Of a stretch of DNA of 64,000 nucleotides, positions 18,549 through 26,899 are shown piece by piece. This DNA comes from Streptomyces sp. Q6. Lineage in GTDB: Bacteria > Actinomycetota > Actinomycetes > Streptomycetales > Streptomycetaceae. The notes beneath the pieces are model-generated. The model made no database searches, was not told where the DNA came from, and saw nothing but the letters and a program-made list of their open reading frames with translations. Position 1 is the stretch's first letter. Each line of letters begins with the position of its first letter. The DNA is taken from assembly GCF_036967205.1 (NCBI RefSeq), contig NZ_CP146022.1:6944001-7008000 (forward strand). Direction: 5' to 3'. A program made the position numbers and the translations under genes.

Positions 18549-18603
18549 CGGCCGCGCGTCCCGTACGCCCGTGATCCTGGTCCGGTGACCCGCTTCCCGG
18601 CCG

Positions 18604-18655
18604 CTCCCGTCGCCCTCGTCGTACGCTGACAGCCGTACGCGAGGGACGACGGGAG
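18604..18655 (+). promoter_or_regulatory. Imperfect 22-bp inverted repeat covering a ribosome-binding site
   Basis: CTCCCGTCG-CCCTCG-TCGTACG (18604-18625) pairs, with two bulged bases, with CGTACG-CGAGGG-ACGACGGGAG (18634-18655); the loop is CTGACAGC. The GGGAGG at 18651-18656 that serves the next GTG start is inside the 3' arm. It may end the upstream operon, mask translation of the AlkD-like gene, or both. Confidence 0.5.
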
Positions 18656-18661
18656 GTCGCG

Positions 18662-19333
18662 GTGGCCGGGACGACAGTGGCCGAGGTCAGGGCCGAGCTG
18701 GCCGCTCTGGAGGACCCGAAGGCGCGCGCCGTCAACGAGAAGCACGGTGACGACCACGGCGTGAACCTCGGCAAGCTGCGCGCGCTCGCGAAGCGGCTGA
18801 GGACGCAGCAGGAGCTCGCGGTCGAGCTCTGGGCGACGGGCGACACCGCGGCGCGGCTGCTCGCGCTCCTGATCTGCCGCCCGAAGGCGTTCCCGCGCGG
18901 CGACCTCGACACCATGCTGCGCGAGGCCCGTACGCCCAAGGTGCACGACTGGCTCGTGAACTACGTGGTGAAGAAGAGCCCGCACGCGCAGGAGCTGCGG
19001 CTCGCCTGGATCGCCGATCCGGATCCGGTGGTCGCGAGCGCCGGCTGGGCGCTGACCACCGAACGCGTGGCGAAGAAGCCGGAGGACCTCGACCTCGCGG
19101 GACTGCTCGACGTCATCGAGGAGCAGATGAAGGACGCCCCGGACCGCCTCCAGTGGGCGATGAACCACTGCCTGGCCCAGATCGGCATCGAGCACGCCGC
19201 CTGCCGGGACCGGGCGATCGGGATCGGGGAGCGCCTCGGGGTGCTCAAGGACTATCCGACGCCGAAGGGGTGCACGTCTCCGTACGCCCCGGTGTGGATC
19301 GGCGAGATGGTGCGCCGGGCGAACGCCGGCTGA
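18662..19333 (+). CDS. AlkD-like DNA alkylation-repair HEAT protein
   Basis: 223-residue all-helical protein of the DNA_alkylation_repair family. Features include [22 protein letters not shown] at the N-terminus, then repeating helices with [16 protein letters not shown] and [17 protein letters not shown], typical of HEAT-like repeats. Family members excise positively charged alkylated bases, but some relatives lack activity; I cannot confirm the catalytic pocket, and a conserved [11 protein letters not shown] end suggests a subfamily. GTG start at 18662 with GGGAGG in the preceding hairpin. A damage-type ligase promoter lies directly downstream, which fits a repair role. Confidence 0.75.
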   Translation: MAGTTVAEVRAELAALEDPKARAVNEKHGDDHGVNLGKLRALAKRLRTQQELAVELWATGDTAARLLALLICRPKAFPRGDLDTMLREARTPKVHDWLVNYVVKKSPHAQELRLAWIADPDPVVASAGWALTTERVAKKPEDLDLAGLLDVIEEQMKDAPDRLQWAMNHCLAQIGIEHAACRDRAIGIGERLGVLKDYPTPKGCTSPYAPVWIGEMVRRANAG

Positions 19334-19360
19334 CCCGGGCACGGGCCCGCTCCGGCGGGA

Positions 19361-19383
19361 TTGTCAGTGGTGGCAGGCAGGAT
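19361..19383 (+). promoter_or_regulatory. PafBC-type DNA-damage promoter for the ligase
   Basis: TTGTCAGTG (19361-19369), eight bases, then CAGGAT (19378-19383) matches TTGTCRGTG-N8-TANNNT, the known LexA-independent damage motif of actinobacteria, with one mismatch in the -10 element. The ligase ATG follows six bases later, so the mRNA would be leaderless. Confidence 0.7.
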
Positions 19384-19389
19384 GAACGC

Positions 19390-21474
19390 ATGACGACGAC
19401 TTCTGCCGTTCCGGGTTCCCCGCTGTCCGACGCCGCCGCCTACGCCGCCGCCGTGGAGCAGGCCAGGGCCGCGGCCGCCGCCTACTACGAGGGCGGCACC
19501 TCGGTGCTCGACGACGACGCGTACGACCGGCTGGCGCGGGCCATCGCCGCGTACGAGGACGCGCACCCCGAGGAGGTGCTGCCCGAGTCGCCGTCGGGGA
19601 AGGTCGCCGGTGGCGCGGTCGAGGGCGACGTCGCGCACACGGTGGTGATGCTGAGCCTGGACAACGTCTTCTCGGACGAGGAGTTCACCACCTGGGCCGC
19701 CTCCCTGGAGCGCCGCATCGGCCGGCCCGTGACGCGGTGGAACGTGCAGCCCAAGCTGGACGGCCTCGCGATCGCCGCCCGCTACGTCGACGGACGGCTG
19801 AGCCGCCTGATCACCCGTGGCGACGGGACCGCGGGCGAGGACGTCTCGCACGCGATCGGCACCATCGAGGGGCTGCCCGAGACGCTGGTCGAGCCCGTCA
19901 CCGTCGAGGTGCGCGGCGAGGTCCTCATGACCCTCGCCCAGTTCGAGTACGCCAACCAGGTGCGCACCGAGCACGGCGGAGCCCCCTTCGCGAACCCGCG
20001 CAACGCGGCGGCGGGCACCCTGCGCGCGAAGGACCGCGCCTACACGGTGCCCATGACGTTCTTCGGCTACGGGCTGCTGCCGTTGCCCGACACCGGCGAG
20101 GAGCTCGCCGCCGAGCTCGGCGCCGCCGCGCACGGCGCGCTGCTCGACCGGGCCGCCGGGTACGGCGTGAACACCCCCGCGACCACCGAGGTCCCGGGCG
20201 TCGTGGTCGACACCGTCGACGAGGTCCTCGCCCGGGTGAAGGAGATCGCCGCGCGCCGCGCGGAGCTGCCGTTCGGCATCGACGGGATCGTCGTCAAGGC
20301 CGACCTCGCCGCCGACCAGCAGACGGCCGGCTCCGGGACGCGCGCGCCGCGCTGGGCCGTCGCGTTCAAGCTGCCCGCCGTCGAGAAGATCACCAAGCTG
20401 CTCGGCGTCGAGTGGAACGTGGGCCGTACCGGGATCATCGCCCCGCGCGCGGTCCTGGAGCCGGTCGAGATCGACGGCTCCACCGTCACGTACGCCACGC
20501 TGCACAACCCGTCCGACATCACCCGCCGCGACCTGCGCATCGGCGACCAGGTCATGGTCTACAAGGCGGGCGACATCATTCCCCGCATCGAGGCCCCGGT
20601 CGCGCACCTGCGCACCGGCGACGAGACGGAGATCGTCTTCCCGTCCGCGTGCCCGCAGTGCGGATCCGGCATCGACACCGGGGAGCAGCGCTGGCGGTGC
20701 GAGCGCGGCCGCAACTGCCACCTGGTGGCGGCGATCTCGTACGCCGCGGGTCGCGACCAGCTCGACATCGAGGGCCTCGGCCACTCCCGTGTCGTGCAGC
20801 TCGTCGAGGCCGGGTTCGTGACCGCGCTGCCCGACCTGTTCGACCGCGTCACGCGCGAGCAGCTGCTCGGCCTGGAGCGGATGGGCGAGACCAGCACCGA
20901 CAATCTCCTCGCCGCCCTCGAAGCCGCCCGGCGGCAGCCGCTGTCCCGGGTCCTGTGCGCGCTGGGCGTGCGCGGCACGGGCCGCTCCATGTCCCGCCGC
21001 ATCGCCCGCCACTTCGCCACGATGGACGCGATCCGCGCGGCGGATGCCGAGGCGATGCAGCGGGTCGAGGGGATCGGCGCGGAGAAGGCCCCGGTGATCG
21101 TCGCGGAACTCGCGGAGCTCGCCGACCAGATCGACCGTCTCGCGGCCGCCGGTCTCGGGATGACCGAGCCCGGCGCGACCCCGCCCGTCGAGGCGGCGGA
21201 GGATCAAGTGGCCGGGCCCGCCGGCCCGTTGGCCGGGATGAAGGTCGTCGTCACCGGCGCCATGACAGGACCGCTGGAGAGCCTGTCCCGCAACCAGATG
21301 AACGAGCTGATCGAGCGCGCGGGCGGCAAGTCGTCCGGGAGCGTCTCGAAGAACACCAGCCTCGTCGTCGCCGGCGAGGGCGCCGGATCGAAGCGGGCCA
21401 AGGCCGAGAGCCTCGGCATCCGGCTCGCCGACCCGGACGAGTTCGCGGCGATGGTCGCCGACTTCCTCGACTGA
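19390..21474 (+). CDS. ligA2: NAD-dependent DNA ligase, divergent second-type LigA
   Basis: Seals nicks using NAD. 694 residues with all domains: Ia/adenylation domain with AMP-binding lysine in [10 protein letters not shown] near residue 120, RNAAAGTLR motif, OB fold, Cys4 zinc finger (CPQCG...CERGRNCH), helix-hairpin-helix repeats ([21 protein letters not shown]), and a C-terminal BRCT domain ([20 protein letters not shown]). The zinc finger and HhH sequences differ from the usual Streptomyces housekeeping LigA as I remember it, so this is probably a paralogue; hence the symbol is tentative. Its damage-type promoter supports a repair ligase. It is convergent with the next gene, 19 bases apart. 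Confidence 0.87.
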   Translation: MTTTSAVPGSPLSDAAAYAAAVEQARAAAAAYYEGGTSVLDDDAYDRLARAIAAYEDAHPEEVLPESPSGKVAGGAVEGDVAHTVVMLSLDNVFSDEEFTTWAASLERRIGRPVTRWNVQPKLDGLAIAARYVDGRLSRLITRGDGTAGEDVSHAIGTIEGLPETLVEPVTVEVRGEVLMTLAQFEYANQVRTEHGGAPFANPRNAAAGTLRAKDRAYTVPMTFFGYGLLPLPDTGEELAAELGAAAHGALLDRAAGYGVNTPATTEVPGVVVDTVDEVLARVKEIAARRAELPFGIDGIVVKADLAADQQTAGSGTRAPRWAVAFKLPAVEKITKLLGVEWNVGRTGIIAPRAVLEPVEIDGSTVTYATLHNPSDITRRDLRIGDQVMVYKAGDIIPRIEAPVAHLRTGDETEIVFPSACPQCGSGIDTGEQRWRCERGRNCHLVAAISYAAGRDQLDIEGLGHSRVVQLVEAGFVTALPDLFDRVTREQLLGLERMGETSTDNLLAALEAARRQPLSRVLCALGVRGTGRSMSRRIARHFATMDAIRAADAEAMQRVEGIGAEKAPVIVAELAELADQIDRLAAAGLGMTEPGATPPVEAAEDQVAGPAGPLAGMKVVVTGAMTGPLESLSRNQMNELIERAGGKSSGSVSKNTSLVVAGEGAGSKRAKAESLGIRLADPDEFAAMVADFLD

Positions 21475-21493
21475 GCGAGGGACCGGGGCGGCG

Positions 21494-22153
21494 TCAGGAC
21501 GCGGCGCCGCCGCCGGACTCCAGCGCGCCGAGCGCGTCCTTCGCCGCCTCCAGCGCGCCCTTGCGCACGGTGTCGGCCGACGGCGCGCCCTTCGACTCGA
21601 AGTCGCTGCCGTTGTAGGTGACGGTGACCAGGGCGTTGGCCTTGCGGACCGTCACGACGGCCTCACGGGTCTCCTGCTTGTCCTTCGTGGTCAGGCCCGT
21701 CGTCAGGCGGGCCTCGTCGCCGAGTCCGGACCGCGCCTCGCCGTTCGCGTTGCTCGTGAAGGCCTCTTTCGCCAGTGCGTCGGAGCCCTTCATCTCGAAG
21801 GAGACGTCGAGCCAGCGGTAGTCGAAGCCCTTGAGCGCGCTCCAGGAGCAGCCGCGGCGCACCGACTCGTCGGTCGCCGACAGCTCCTTGCCGGCCGGCT
21901 TCGCGCCCGGGACGAGCGAGCCGACGGTCTTCGCGTCGACCGCGTCGCACGGGACGGGCGGCTCGGGATACGTCTTGGCCGCCACGCTCGCGCTGGGGCT
22001 CTGCGGCGCCGACGACTGCGGGCTCGCCCCGTCGTGGTCCTTCGCGGCGGGCTCGGCCATCGGCCCGGTGGACCAGGCCCAGCCCACGCAGGCGAGCACG
22101 GCGACCGGCAGCAACCGGGCCGCCAGGGTGACCGGAAGCGGGAGAGAACGCAC
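21494..22153 (-). CDS. Secreted hypothetical protein, DUF3558-like
   Basis: 219 residues. A hydrophobic N-terminus (about residues 7-27, ending VLACVGWAWS) is followed by a Ser/Pro/Ala-rich linker and a globular domain with PPVPCDAVDAKTVGSLVP and RRGCSWSAL; the two cysteines resemble the pair of DUF3558-type lipoproteins. VLAC could be a lipobox, though it is a poor one, so anchoring versus secretion is unsure. It is single, convergent with ligA2. No function can be assigned. Confidence 0.75.
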   Translation of the reverse strand: MRSLPLPVTLAARLLPVAVLACVGWAWSTGPMAEPAAKDHDGASPQSSAPQSPSASVAAKTYPEPPVPCDAVDAKTVGSLVPGAKPAGKELSATDESVRRGCSWSALKGFDYRWLDVSFEMKGSDALAKEAFTSNANGEARSGLGDEARLTTGLTTKDKQETREAVVTVRKANALVTVTYNGSDFESKGAPSADTVRKGALEAAKDALGALESGGGAAS

Positions 22154-22243
22154 GGCGTACGTCCCTTACGTCAGGTGGGGTGGGGGACGCCAGTGTCACA
22201 CGAGTTGCTGTGCGGCGATACCGCCACTTCTGTCACCCCGACA

Positions 22244-23107
22244 TCACACACGGGCATCGTCCCGGCGTACGGCGGTGACGAGCCACACGCCCGCGCGCGT
22301 CCTGACACCACGCGCCGTCGCGTACGGGCGGAGCGTGTCCTCCAGCGCGGCGCGCGTCGCGGCGGACACCTGCCGCCGCGGGGTGCGGGAGAGCAGGAAG
22401 TCGACGGCGTCCGCCGGGGAATCGCCCCAGCGGGTGTGCACGTCCACCGGGTTGACCGCGATCCGCTCGTACGTGCGGTGCAGCGCGGCGTGCACCTGGT
22501 ACGGCTCGGCCAGGGACGCCATCGCGGTGTGCGCGGCGCGCGCGTCGGGGTCGGCCTCGGCCTGGGCACCGTCCGGCGCGTCCTCCGCCAGGCGCCGGGC
22601 GAACAGGCCGAGTGCGGTGCTCTCCTCGCTCTGCGGTCCCGGGGCGCGTGGGCAGACGAAGACGAGCCTGCCGCCCCGGCGCAGCGCGCGCGCCACGTTG
22701 GCGAACGCCGTCACGTGGTCGTCGAAGAACATCACGCCGCCGCGGCTGATCGCGACGTCGTAGCCGCCGGGCGGGAAGCGGTGCGTCTGCGCGTCGCCGA
22801 GTTCGTACGCGGCGTTGCCCACGCCCTCCTCGGCGGTGCGGGCCCGTGCCCGCTCCACGAGCGGCCCCGAGATGTCGACGCCGACGGCGTGCCCGGGGGC
22901 CGCGAGCCGCGCGGCGGTCCGTGTCGTCGCCCCGGCCCCGCAGCCGATGTCGAGCACCCGGTCGCCGGGGCCGATGTCCGCCGCCGCGAACAGCGCGTCG
23001 TCGATGTCGCCGAGCATCGCGTCGAACCGCTGGTCGTGGGCGGCCCAGTGCCGGCCGAGCGCGCCGTTCCAGGGGTCGCCGCGGCGTGTTCCGGTGGTCG
23101 TCGTCAT
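22244..23107 (-). CDS. Class I SAM-dependent methyltransferase
   Basis: 287 residues from the ATG at 23107, which overlaps the stop of the upstream AhpD-family gene (ATGA). The SAM-binding glycine motif VLDIGCGAGATT is near residue 53, followed by GVDISGPLVERARAR and DVAISRGGVMFFDD. The small-molecule target is unknown. The longer reading frame that continues upstream to 24106 is not a fusion protein: it only arises because the upstream gene begins in the same frame before its frameshifts. The pair probably forms a two-gene operon from the promoter near 24120. Confidence 0.85.
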   Translation of the reverse strand: MTTTTGTRRGDPWNGALGRHWAAHDQRFDAMLGDIDDALFAAADIGPGDRVLDIGCGAGATTRTAARLAAPGHAVGVDISGPLVERARARTAEEGVGNAAYELGDAQTHRFPPGGYDVAISRGGVMFFDDHVTAFANVARALRRGGRLVFVCPRAPGPQSEESTALGLFARRLAEDAPDGAQAEADPDARAAHTAMASLAEPYQVHAALHRTYERIAVNPVDVHTRWGDSPADAVDFLLSRTPRRQVSAATRAALEDTLRPYATARGVRTRAGVWLVTAVRRDDARV

Positions 23108-24106
23108 GACGTCTCCAGGAGGCGCGGCACGGGCAGCGCGGACTCGATCCGGTCGACGGCGGCGAACGCCCCGTACGCGATCAGCTGCACCAGGCAGTGA
23201 TCGGTGAACGGCGGTACCCGCCACGCTGCGACGTCCTCGTCCGTGATCCGGTACGGCGCGAGCGCGGCGAGCAGCGCGAGCCGCGCCCCGGCCGCTCGCG
23301 CCGGTCCGGCAACCCGGGCCAGACCGTCGGCGGATGGGACCCGTCCCACCCGGCCACCGTCTCCTGCACGAGGTCCAGGTCGGCGTCGTCGAGCAGCCCG
23401 GCTCCCTTCGTCGCGGCGGTCCGCAGGGCGTCGTAGGCCGGGCCGACGGACGTCCCCGCCGCCCACGCGGGCCCGGCGCCGGGGAGTCGAGCAGGGCGAG
23501 GGACGTGCCGGGCGTGTGGTCCGCACGCACGACGCGGGACATGCTGCGGCCCGCGAGCGAGCGGATCGCCTTCACGCGCTGGGCGCCGCCCGGCAGCAGG
23601 CTCTCGGTGAGCAGCGCGGACACGATCCGGTTGATGAAGTGGAAGGTGAGCGCGGTCCCCAGGTGCGAGGCGAGGTCGGCGCGCGGGAACGGCGGCGGAA
23701 GCAGCGCGGCGGAGCCCGGCAGGCGGGAGGCGCGGCCCCACTCCAGGAGCCGCGCCGCGCGGGCGTCGCGCGGCGTCTCGGCGCGCGCCACCGACTCGCC
23801 GAGGCCGTGGTCCCCGTTCGCGTGCAGCAGCACGGCGTGCGCGTCCACGCAGAACGGGCAGCGGTTCGCGAGGGAGGCGCCGGCCGCGACCAGCTCGCGG
23901 TCGGTGCGCGAGCCGCTGCCCGCGATGAGCGACTCCCGCAGCAACGCCCAGGTGGGCGCGAGGAGTTCGGGCGCCGAGGCCAGGACGACCAGCGTCGGCG
24001 GATGCGTGATGCCGAAGTCGGTCGCGGTCTGCGCGTAGACCGCGGCGGCGGTACCGGTGGCGGACTTCGGGGCGGGTGGATCGGTGTGGCGGAACTGGCC
24101 TGCCAT
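23104..24106 (-). pseudogene. AhpD/carboxymuconolactone-decarboxylase-family gene with two frameshifts
   Basis: Starts at ATG 24106 with GAGGAG before it. About residues 60-80 hold the redox motif NRCPFCVDAH, the CxxC of the AhpD fold. The frame is lost at 23469-23474 (GGGCCC): the -1 frame continues sensibly as PAWAAGTSVGPAYDALR to PPTVWPGLPDRRERPG, and is lost again at the CCCC run 23286-23289, where one more base restores ARLALLAALAPYRITDEDV to the TGA at 23104. Two one-base deletions in G/C runs would repair a protein of about 335 residues. The reading is so clean that sequencing error is likely; otherwise it is a recent pseudogene. Confidence 0.7.
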
Positions 24107-24196
24107 GGCGACTCCTCGGGGCGATCGGTCCTTCGACCCCCACAGGCTCGCCCGGCGGGGCGGGCCGGGTCGTCGTACGGCGGAGCCCAGCTCGAT

Positions 24197-24214
24197 CTAC
24201 TCCCGGGGGAGTAG
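24197..24214. promoter_or_regulatory. 18-bp palindrome in a divergent promoter region
   Basis: CTACTCCC-GG-GGGAGTAG is a perfect palindrome between the AhpD-family gene (minus) and the kinase of the second two-component system (plus). Such CTACTCCC-type palindromes suit a LuxR-domain dimer, so autoregulation by the adjacent response regulator is the simplest idea. Confidence 0.5.
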
Positions 24215-24280
24215 CCGCGCCCGCGGAGCGGTCCTCGCGACGGAGGGACGCCGTCGGTGGGCGCGTCTAACCTTCGAGGA

Positions 24281-25453
24281 ATGCAGGGGGATGTGGTGGA
24301 GAAGGGGAACGCGGCACCGCCGACGACGACGTCGTGGCGTGCGTACCGCGGTGATGCGGTGCTCGCCGTCGTGGTCGGCGCCCTCGTCGTGCTCGGCGCG
24401 GCGCTCGGGGACGGAGCGGCGCCGGCCGACTACCTGCTGATGGTCGCGGCGGCCGCGTCGCTCGCGGCGTACCGGCGGGCGCCGCGCGCGGTCCTCCTGG
24501 CCTCGACCGCGCTGACCTCGGCCTATGCCCTGCACGCACATCCCGATCCGCTGGCGGCGCTCCCGGTGCTCAGCTCCGTGCACACGGCGGCCCGTGCCGG
24601 GCACCGCGGCCTCGGCGCCCTCGCGGCGGGCGCCTTCCTCACCCTGTACACCGTGCGGGACGCGCTCGCGCACGACGGGGCGGTCACCCGCGGGCTGCTG
24701 CTCGCCGGCTGGTTCCTGTGCGCGGTCGTGACGGGGCTCGCCGACAAGAACTGGCAGGCGTATCTGCGCCAGACCGAGCAGCGGGCCCTGGAGGCCGAGC
24801 GGACCCGCGAGGAGGCGGCGCTGCGCCGCGCGGGCGAGGAGCGGCTGCGGATCGCCCGCGAGCTGCACGACTCGCTGACCCACAGCATCTCGATCGTCAA
24901 GCTCCAGGCGGGCGTCGCGGTGCACCTCGCCCGCAAGCGCGGCGAGGAGGTACCGCCGGCGCTGCTCGCCATCCAGGAGGCGAGCGGCGAGGCGATGCGC
25001 GAACTGCGGTCCACGCTCGGTGTGTTGCGCACCGACGAGCCGACCGGTACGCCCGCGCTGCTGGTCGAGCGGGCCTGCTCGGCGGGGATCGACGCCACGC
25101 TCACCGTCACCGGACGCGAGCGCCCGCACCCGGCGCCGGTCGACCGCGCGGTGTACCGGATCGTCCAGGAGACCTTGACGAACGTGGCGCGTCACGCGGG
25201 CCGCGAGGCCCGGGTGGAGGTCCAGCTCGGCTACGGGGAGCGGGAGTTGACGGTGCGCGTGACGGACGACGGCGCCGCCGCCGAGGGGCGTCCGCCCACG
25301 GAGGGCACGGGCCTGACCGGGATGCGGGAGCGCGTCACGGCGCTGGGCGGCACGCTGACGGCGGGCCCGCGCGCGCGGGGCGGCTTCGAGGTGCGGGCGG
25401 TGCTCCCGCTGGACGCGGTGGCGCGGGCCGCCGCGGCCGGAGCCGCGTCGTGA
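24281..25453 (+). CDS. Two-component sensor histidine kinase (NarL type)
   Basis: 390 residues from ATG 24281; GTG at 24293 or 24296 are alternatives because GAGGA directly abuts the ATG. Four to five membrane segments occupy residues about 25-155, followed by a HisKA_3 helix with His196 in ARELHDSLTHS, and an ATPase domain with IVQETLTNVARHAG and GTGLTGMRERV. The stop overlaps the GTG of the response regulator. It is divergent from the methyltransferase/AhpD pair with a palindrome between them. The sensed signal is unknown. Confidence 0.88.
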   Translation: MQGDVVEKGNAAPPTTTSWRAYRGDAVLAVVVGALVVLGAALGDGAAPADYLLMVAAAASLAAYRRAPRAVLLASTALTSAYALHAHPDPLAALPVLSSVHTAARAGHRGLGALAAGAFLTLYTVRDALAHDGAVTRGLLLAGWFLCAVVTGLADKNWQAYLRQTEQRALEAERTREEAALRRAGEERLRIARELHDSLTHSISIVKLQAGVAVHLARKRGEEVPPALLAIQEASGEAMRELRSTLGVLRTDEPTGTPALLVERACSAGIDATLTVTGRERPHPAPVDRAVYRIVQETLTNVARHAGREARVEVQLGYGERELTVRVTDDGAAAEGRPPTEGTGLTGMRERVTALGGTLTAGPRARGGFEVRAVLPLDAVARAAAAGAAS

Positions 25454-26133
25454 TCCGGGTCGCCCTCGTCGACGACCAGGCGCTCATGCGGGCCGGCTTC
25501 CGCGCGCTCCTCGACGCCGAGGACGGCATCGAGGTGGTGGGGGAGGCCGGGGACGGGGAGGAGGGCGTCCGGCTCGTGCGCGCCCGGGTTCCCGACGTCG
25601 TCCTGATGGACGTGCAGATGCCGGGCACCAGCGGGATCGAGGCGACCCGGCGGATCGCCGCCGACCCCGCCCTGGCCCGTGTGCGGGTCGTCATTCTCAC
25701 CAACTACGGCCTCGACGAGTACGTCTTCGAGGCGCTGCGCGCGGGCGCGTCCGGCTTCCTGCTCAAGGACAGCGAGCCGGAGGACCTGCTCGCCGGCATC
25801 GCGGTCGTCGCGCGGGGCGACGCCCTGCTTTCGCCGTCCGTGACGCGCCGCCTCATCGGCGAGTTCGTGGCCCGGCCGCCGGACCGGGCGACCGCGCCGG
25901 GCCTGGAGGGCCTGACCCCGCGCGAGCGCGAGGTCACCGCGCTCGCCGCGCGCGGCCTGACCAACGAGGAGATCGCCGCGCACATGGTGATCAGCCCGTT
26001 CACCGCCAAGACCCACGTCAGCCGGGCCATGACCAAGCTCGGCGCCCGCGACCGGGCGCAACTCGTCGTGTTCGCGTACGAGTCCGGTCTCGTGACCGCG
26101 CGTGACCGGGGCGCCGAGCAGGCACCTTCGTAG
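25450..26133 (+). CDS. NarL/FixJ-type response regulator
   Basis: 227 residues starting at GTG 25450, overlapping the kinase stop by four bases. Receiver domain: LVDDQ and phospho-acceptor Asp54 in VLMDVQMPGTSG; LuxR helix-turn-helix near residues 155-215 (LTPREREVTALAARGLTNEEI). It resembles the regulator at 6344 in plan but is clearly distinct in sequence, so the two systems are old paralogues rather than a fresh duplication. Confidence 0.92.
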   Translation: MIRVALVDDQALMRAGFRALLDAEDGIEVVGEAGDGEEGVRLVRARVPDVVLMDVQMPGTSGIEATRRIAADPALARVRVVILTNYGLDEYVFEALRAGASGFLLKDSEPEDLLAGIAVVARGDALLSPSVTRRLIGEFVARPPDRATAPGLEGLTPREREVTALAARGLTNEEIAAHMVISPFTAKTHVSRAMTKLGARDRAQLVVFAYESGLVTARDRGAEQAPS

Positions 26134-26217
26134 GATCGCCCGGACGTGCCCGCTAGGATCCGCACCAGTTGCTGAGGGCGCGGACGCCGGGTCCGCCATG
26201 GTGGTGGGGGGTCGGCT

Positions 26218-26622
26218 GTGGCCGCTGGTCGTGTGGTGCGCTTCGACGGAGCGCGCGGTTACGGGTTCATCGCGCCGGACGACGGCGGGGAGGACGTCTT
26301 CCTGCATGTGAACGACCTTCTGATCCCCGAGTCGTATCTGCGCACGGGCCTGAAGGTCGAGTTCGAGATCGAGGACGGCGACCGCGGCCCCAAGGCGTCG
26401 TCGGTCCGGCTCGCCGAGGGCGCCTTCGCCCCGGCGCCCGCGCGGCACGCGGCGGCCGACGGCGACGACGTCCTGTGCGACGTGCTGCGCGTCGACGAGT
26501 TCACGAGCGAGGTCACGGAACTGCTGTTGCGCGCCGGCCCGTCCCTCACCGGGGAACAGATCCTGGCGATCCGCCGCGAGCTGGTGCAGAACGGCCGCAA
26601 GCACGGCTGGGTGGACAGCTGA
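26218..26622 (+). CDS. Cold-shock-domain protein with C-terminal extension
   Basis: 134 residues. Residues 1-62 form a cold-shock domain: GRVVRFDGARGYGFIAP (RNP1-like), DVFLHVNDL (RNP2-like), LKVEFEIEDGDRGPKA. After this comes an acidic linker and a helical tail (VLRVDEFTSEVTELLLRA, LTGEQILAIRRELVQNGRKHGW) absent from ordinary 67-residue Csp proteins. It likely binds single-stranded RNA or DNA; the tail's role is unknown. TAGGAT at 26154-26159 is a possible -10 element. A strong terminator follows. Confidence 0.85.
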   Translation: MAAGRVVRFDGARGYGFIAPDDGGEDVFLHVNDLLIPESYLRTGLKVEFEIEDGDRGPKASSVRLAEGAFAPAPARHAAADGDDVLCDVLRVDEFTSEVTELLLRAGPSLTGEQILAIRRELVQNGRKHGWVDS

Positions 26623-26652
26623 TCCGCTGATCCCTCGCAGGTGAACCGCCCG

Positions 26653-26688
26653 GGGCCCGGGCCGAGTCGACGTACTCGGTCCGGGCCC
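26653..26688 (+). terminator. Terminator after the cold-shock gene
   Basis: GGGCCCGGGCCGAGT pairs with ACTCGGTCCGGGCCC through fifteen base pairs including one G-U, with a six-base loop and a pyrimidine-rich tail. Confidence 0.75.
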
Positions 26689-26773
26689 TGTCCGTTCTTC
26701 CCCTCTTCTCCCGCGATGTCGTGCCCGGTTATTCAATCTTCATCGAATTGCGTCCGACATCCGGACAACCCCC

Positions 26774-26871
26774 TTGTCTCGCGGACTGTATGCGAAATAC
26801 GTTCTGCGGTATTCCTTGATCGCCCACAGGTTTCCGGCGGGCAGCCCCTGGGCGCCCACGGTTTCCTGCGG
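26774..26871 (+). promoter_or_regulatory. Candidate promoter, inverted repeat and leader repeats of the peptide ABC operon
   Basis: TTGTCT (26774-26779) and TACGTT (26798-26803) with an 18-base spacer are a possible promoter. AATAC (26796-26800) and GTATT (26809-26813) form an inverted repeat over the -10 and start site. In the leader, CGCCCACAGGTTTCCGGCGG (26821-26840) recurs as CGCCCACGGTTTCCTGCGG (26853-26871). This 277-base gap is visibly less GC-rich than the genes. Confidence 0.4.
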
Positions 26872-26899
26872 ATCTCTTCCCTGGCGGAGGTATGTCCTC

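Noticed and set aside
20894-20902. A reverse-strand TTGTCGGTG inside ligA2
   Set aside because: No TANNNT at the required distance and it lies within coding sequence, so it is a chance match to the damage motif.
22244-24106. A 620-residue AhpD-methyltransferase fusion
   Set aside because: The joining segment is nonsense in that frame, and sensible protein sequence continues in two other frames to a stop that overlaps the methyltransferase ATG.
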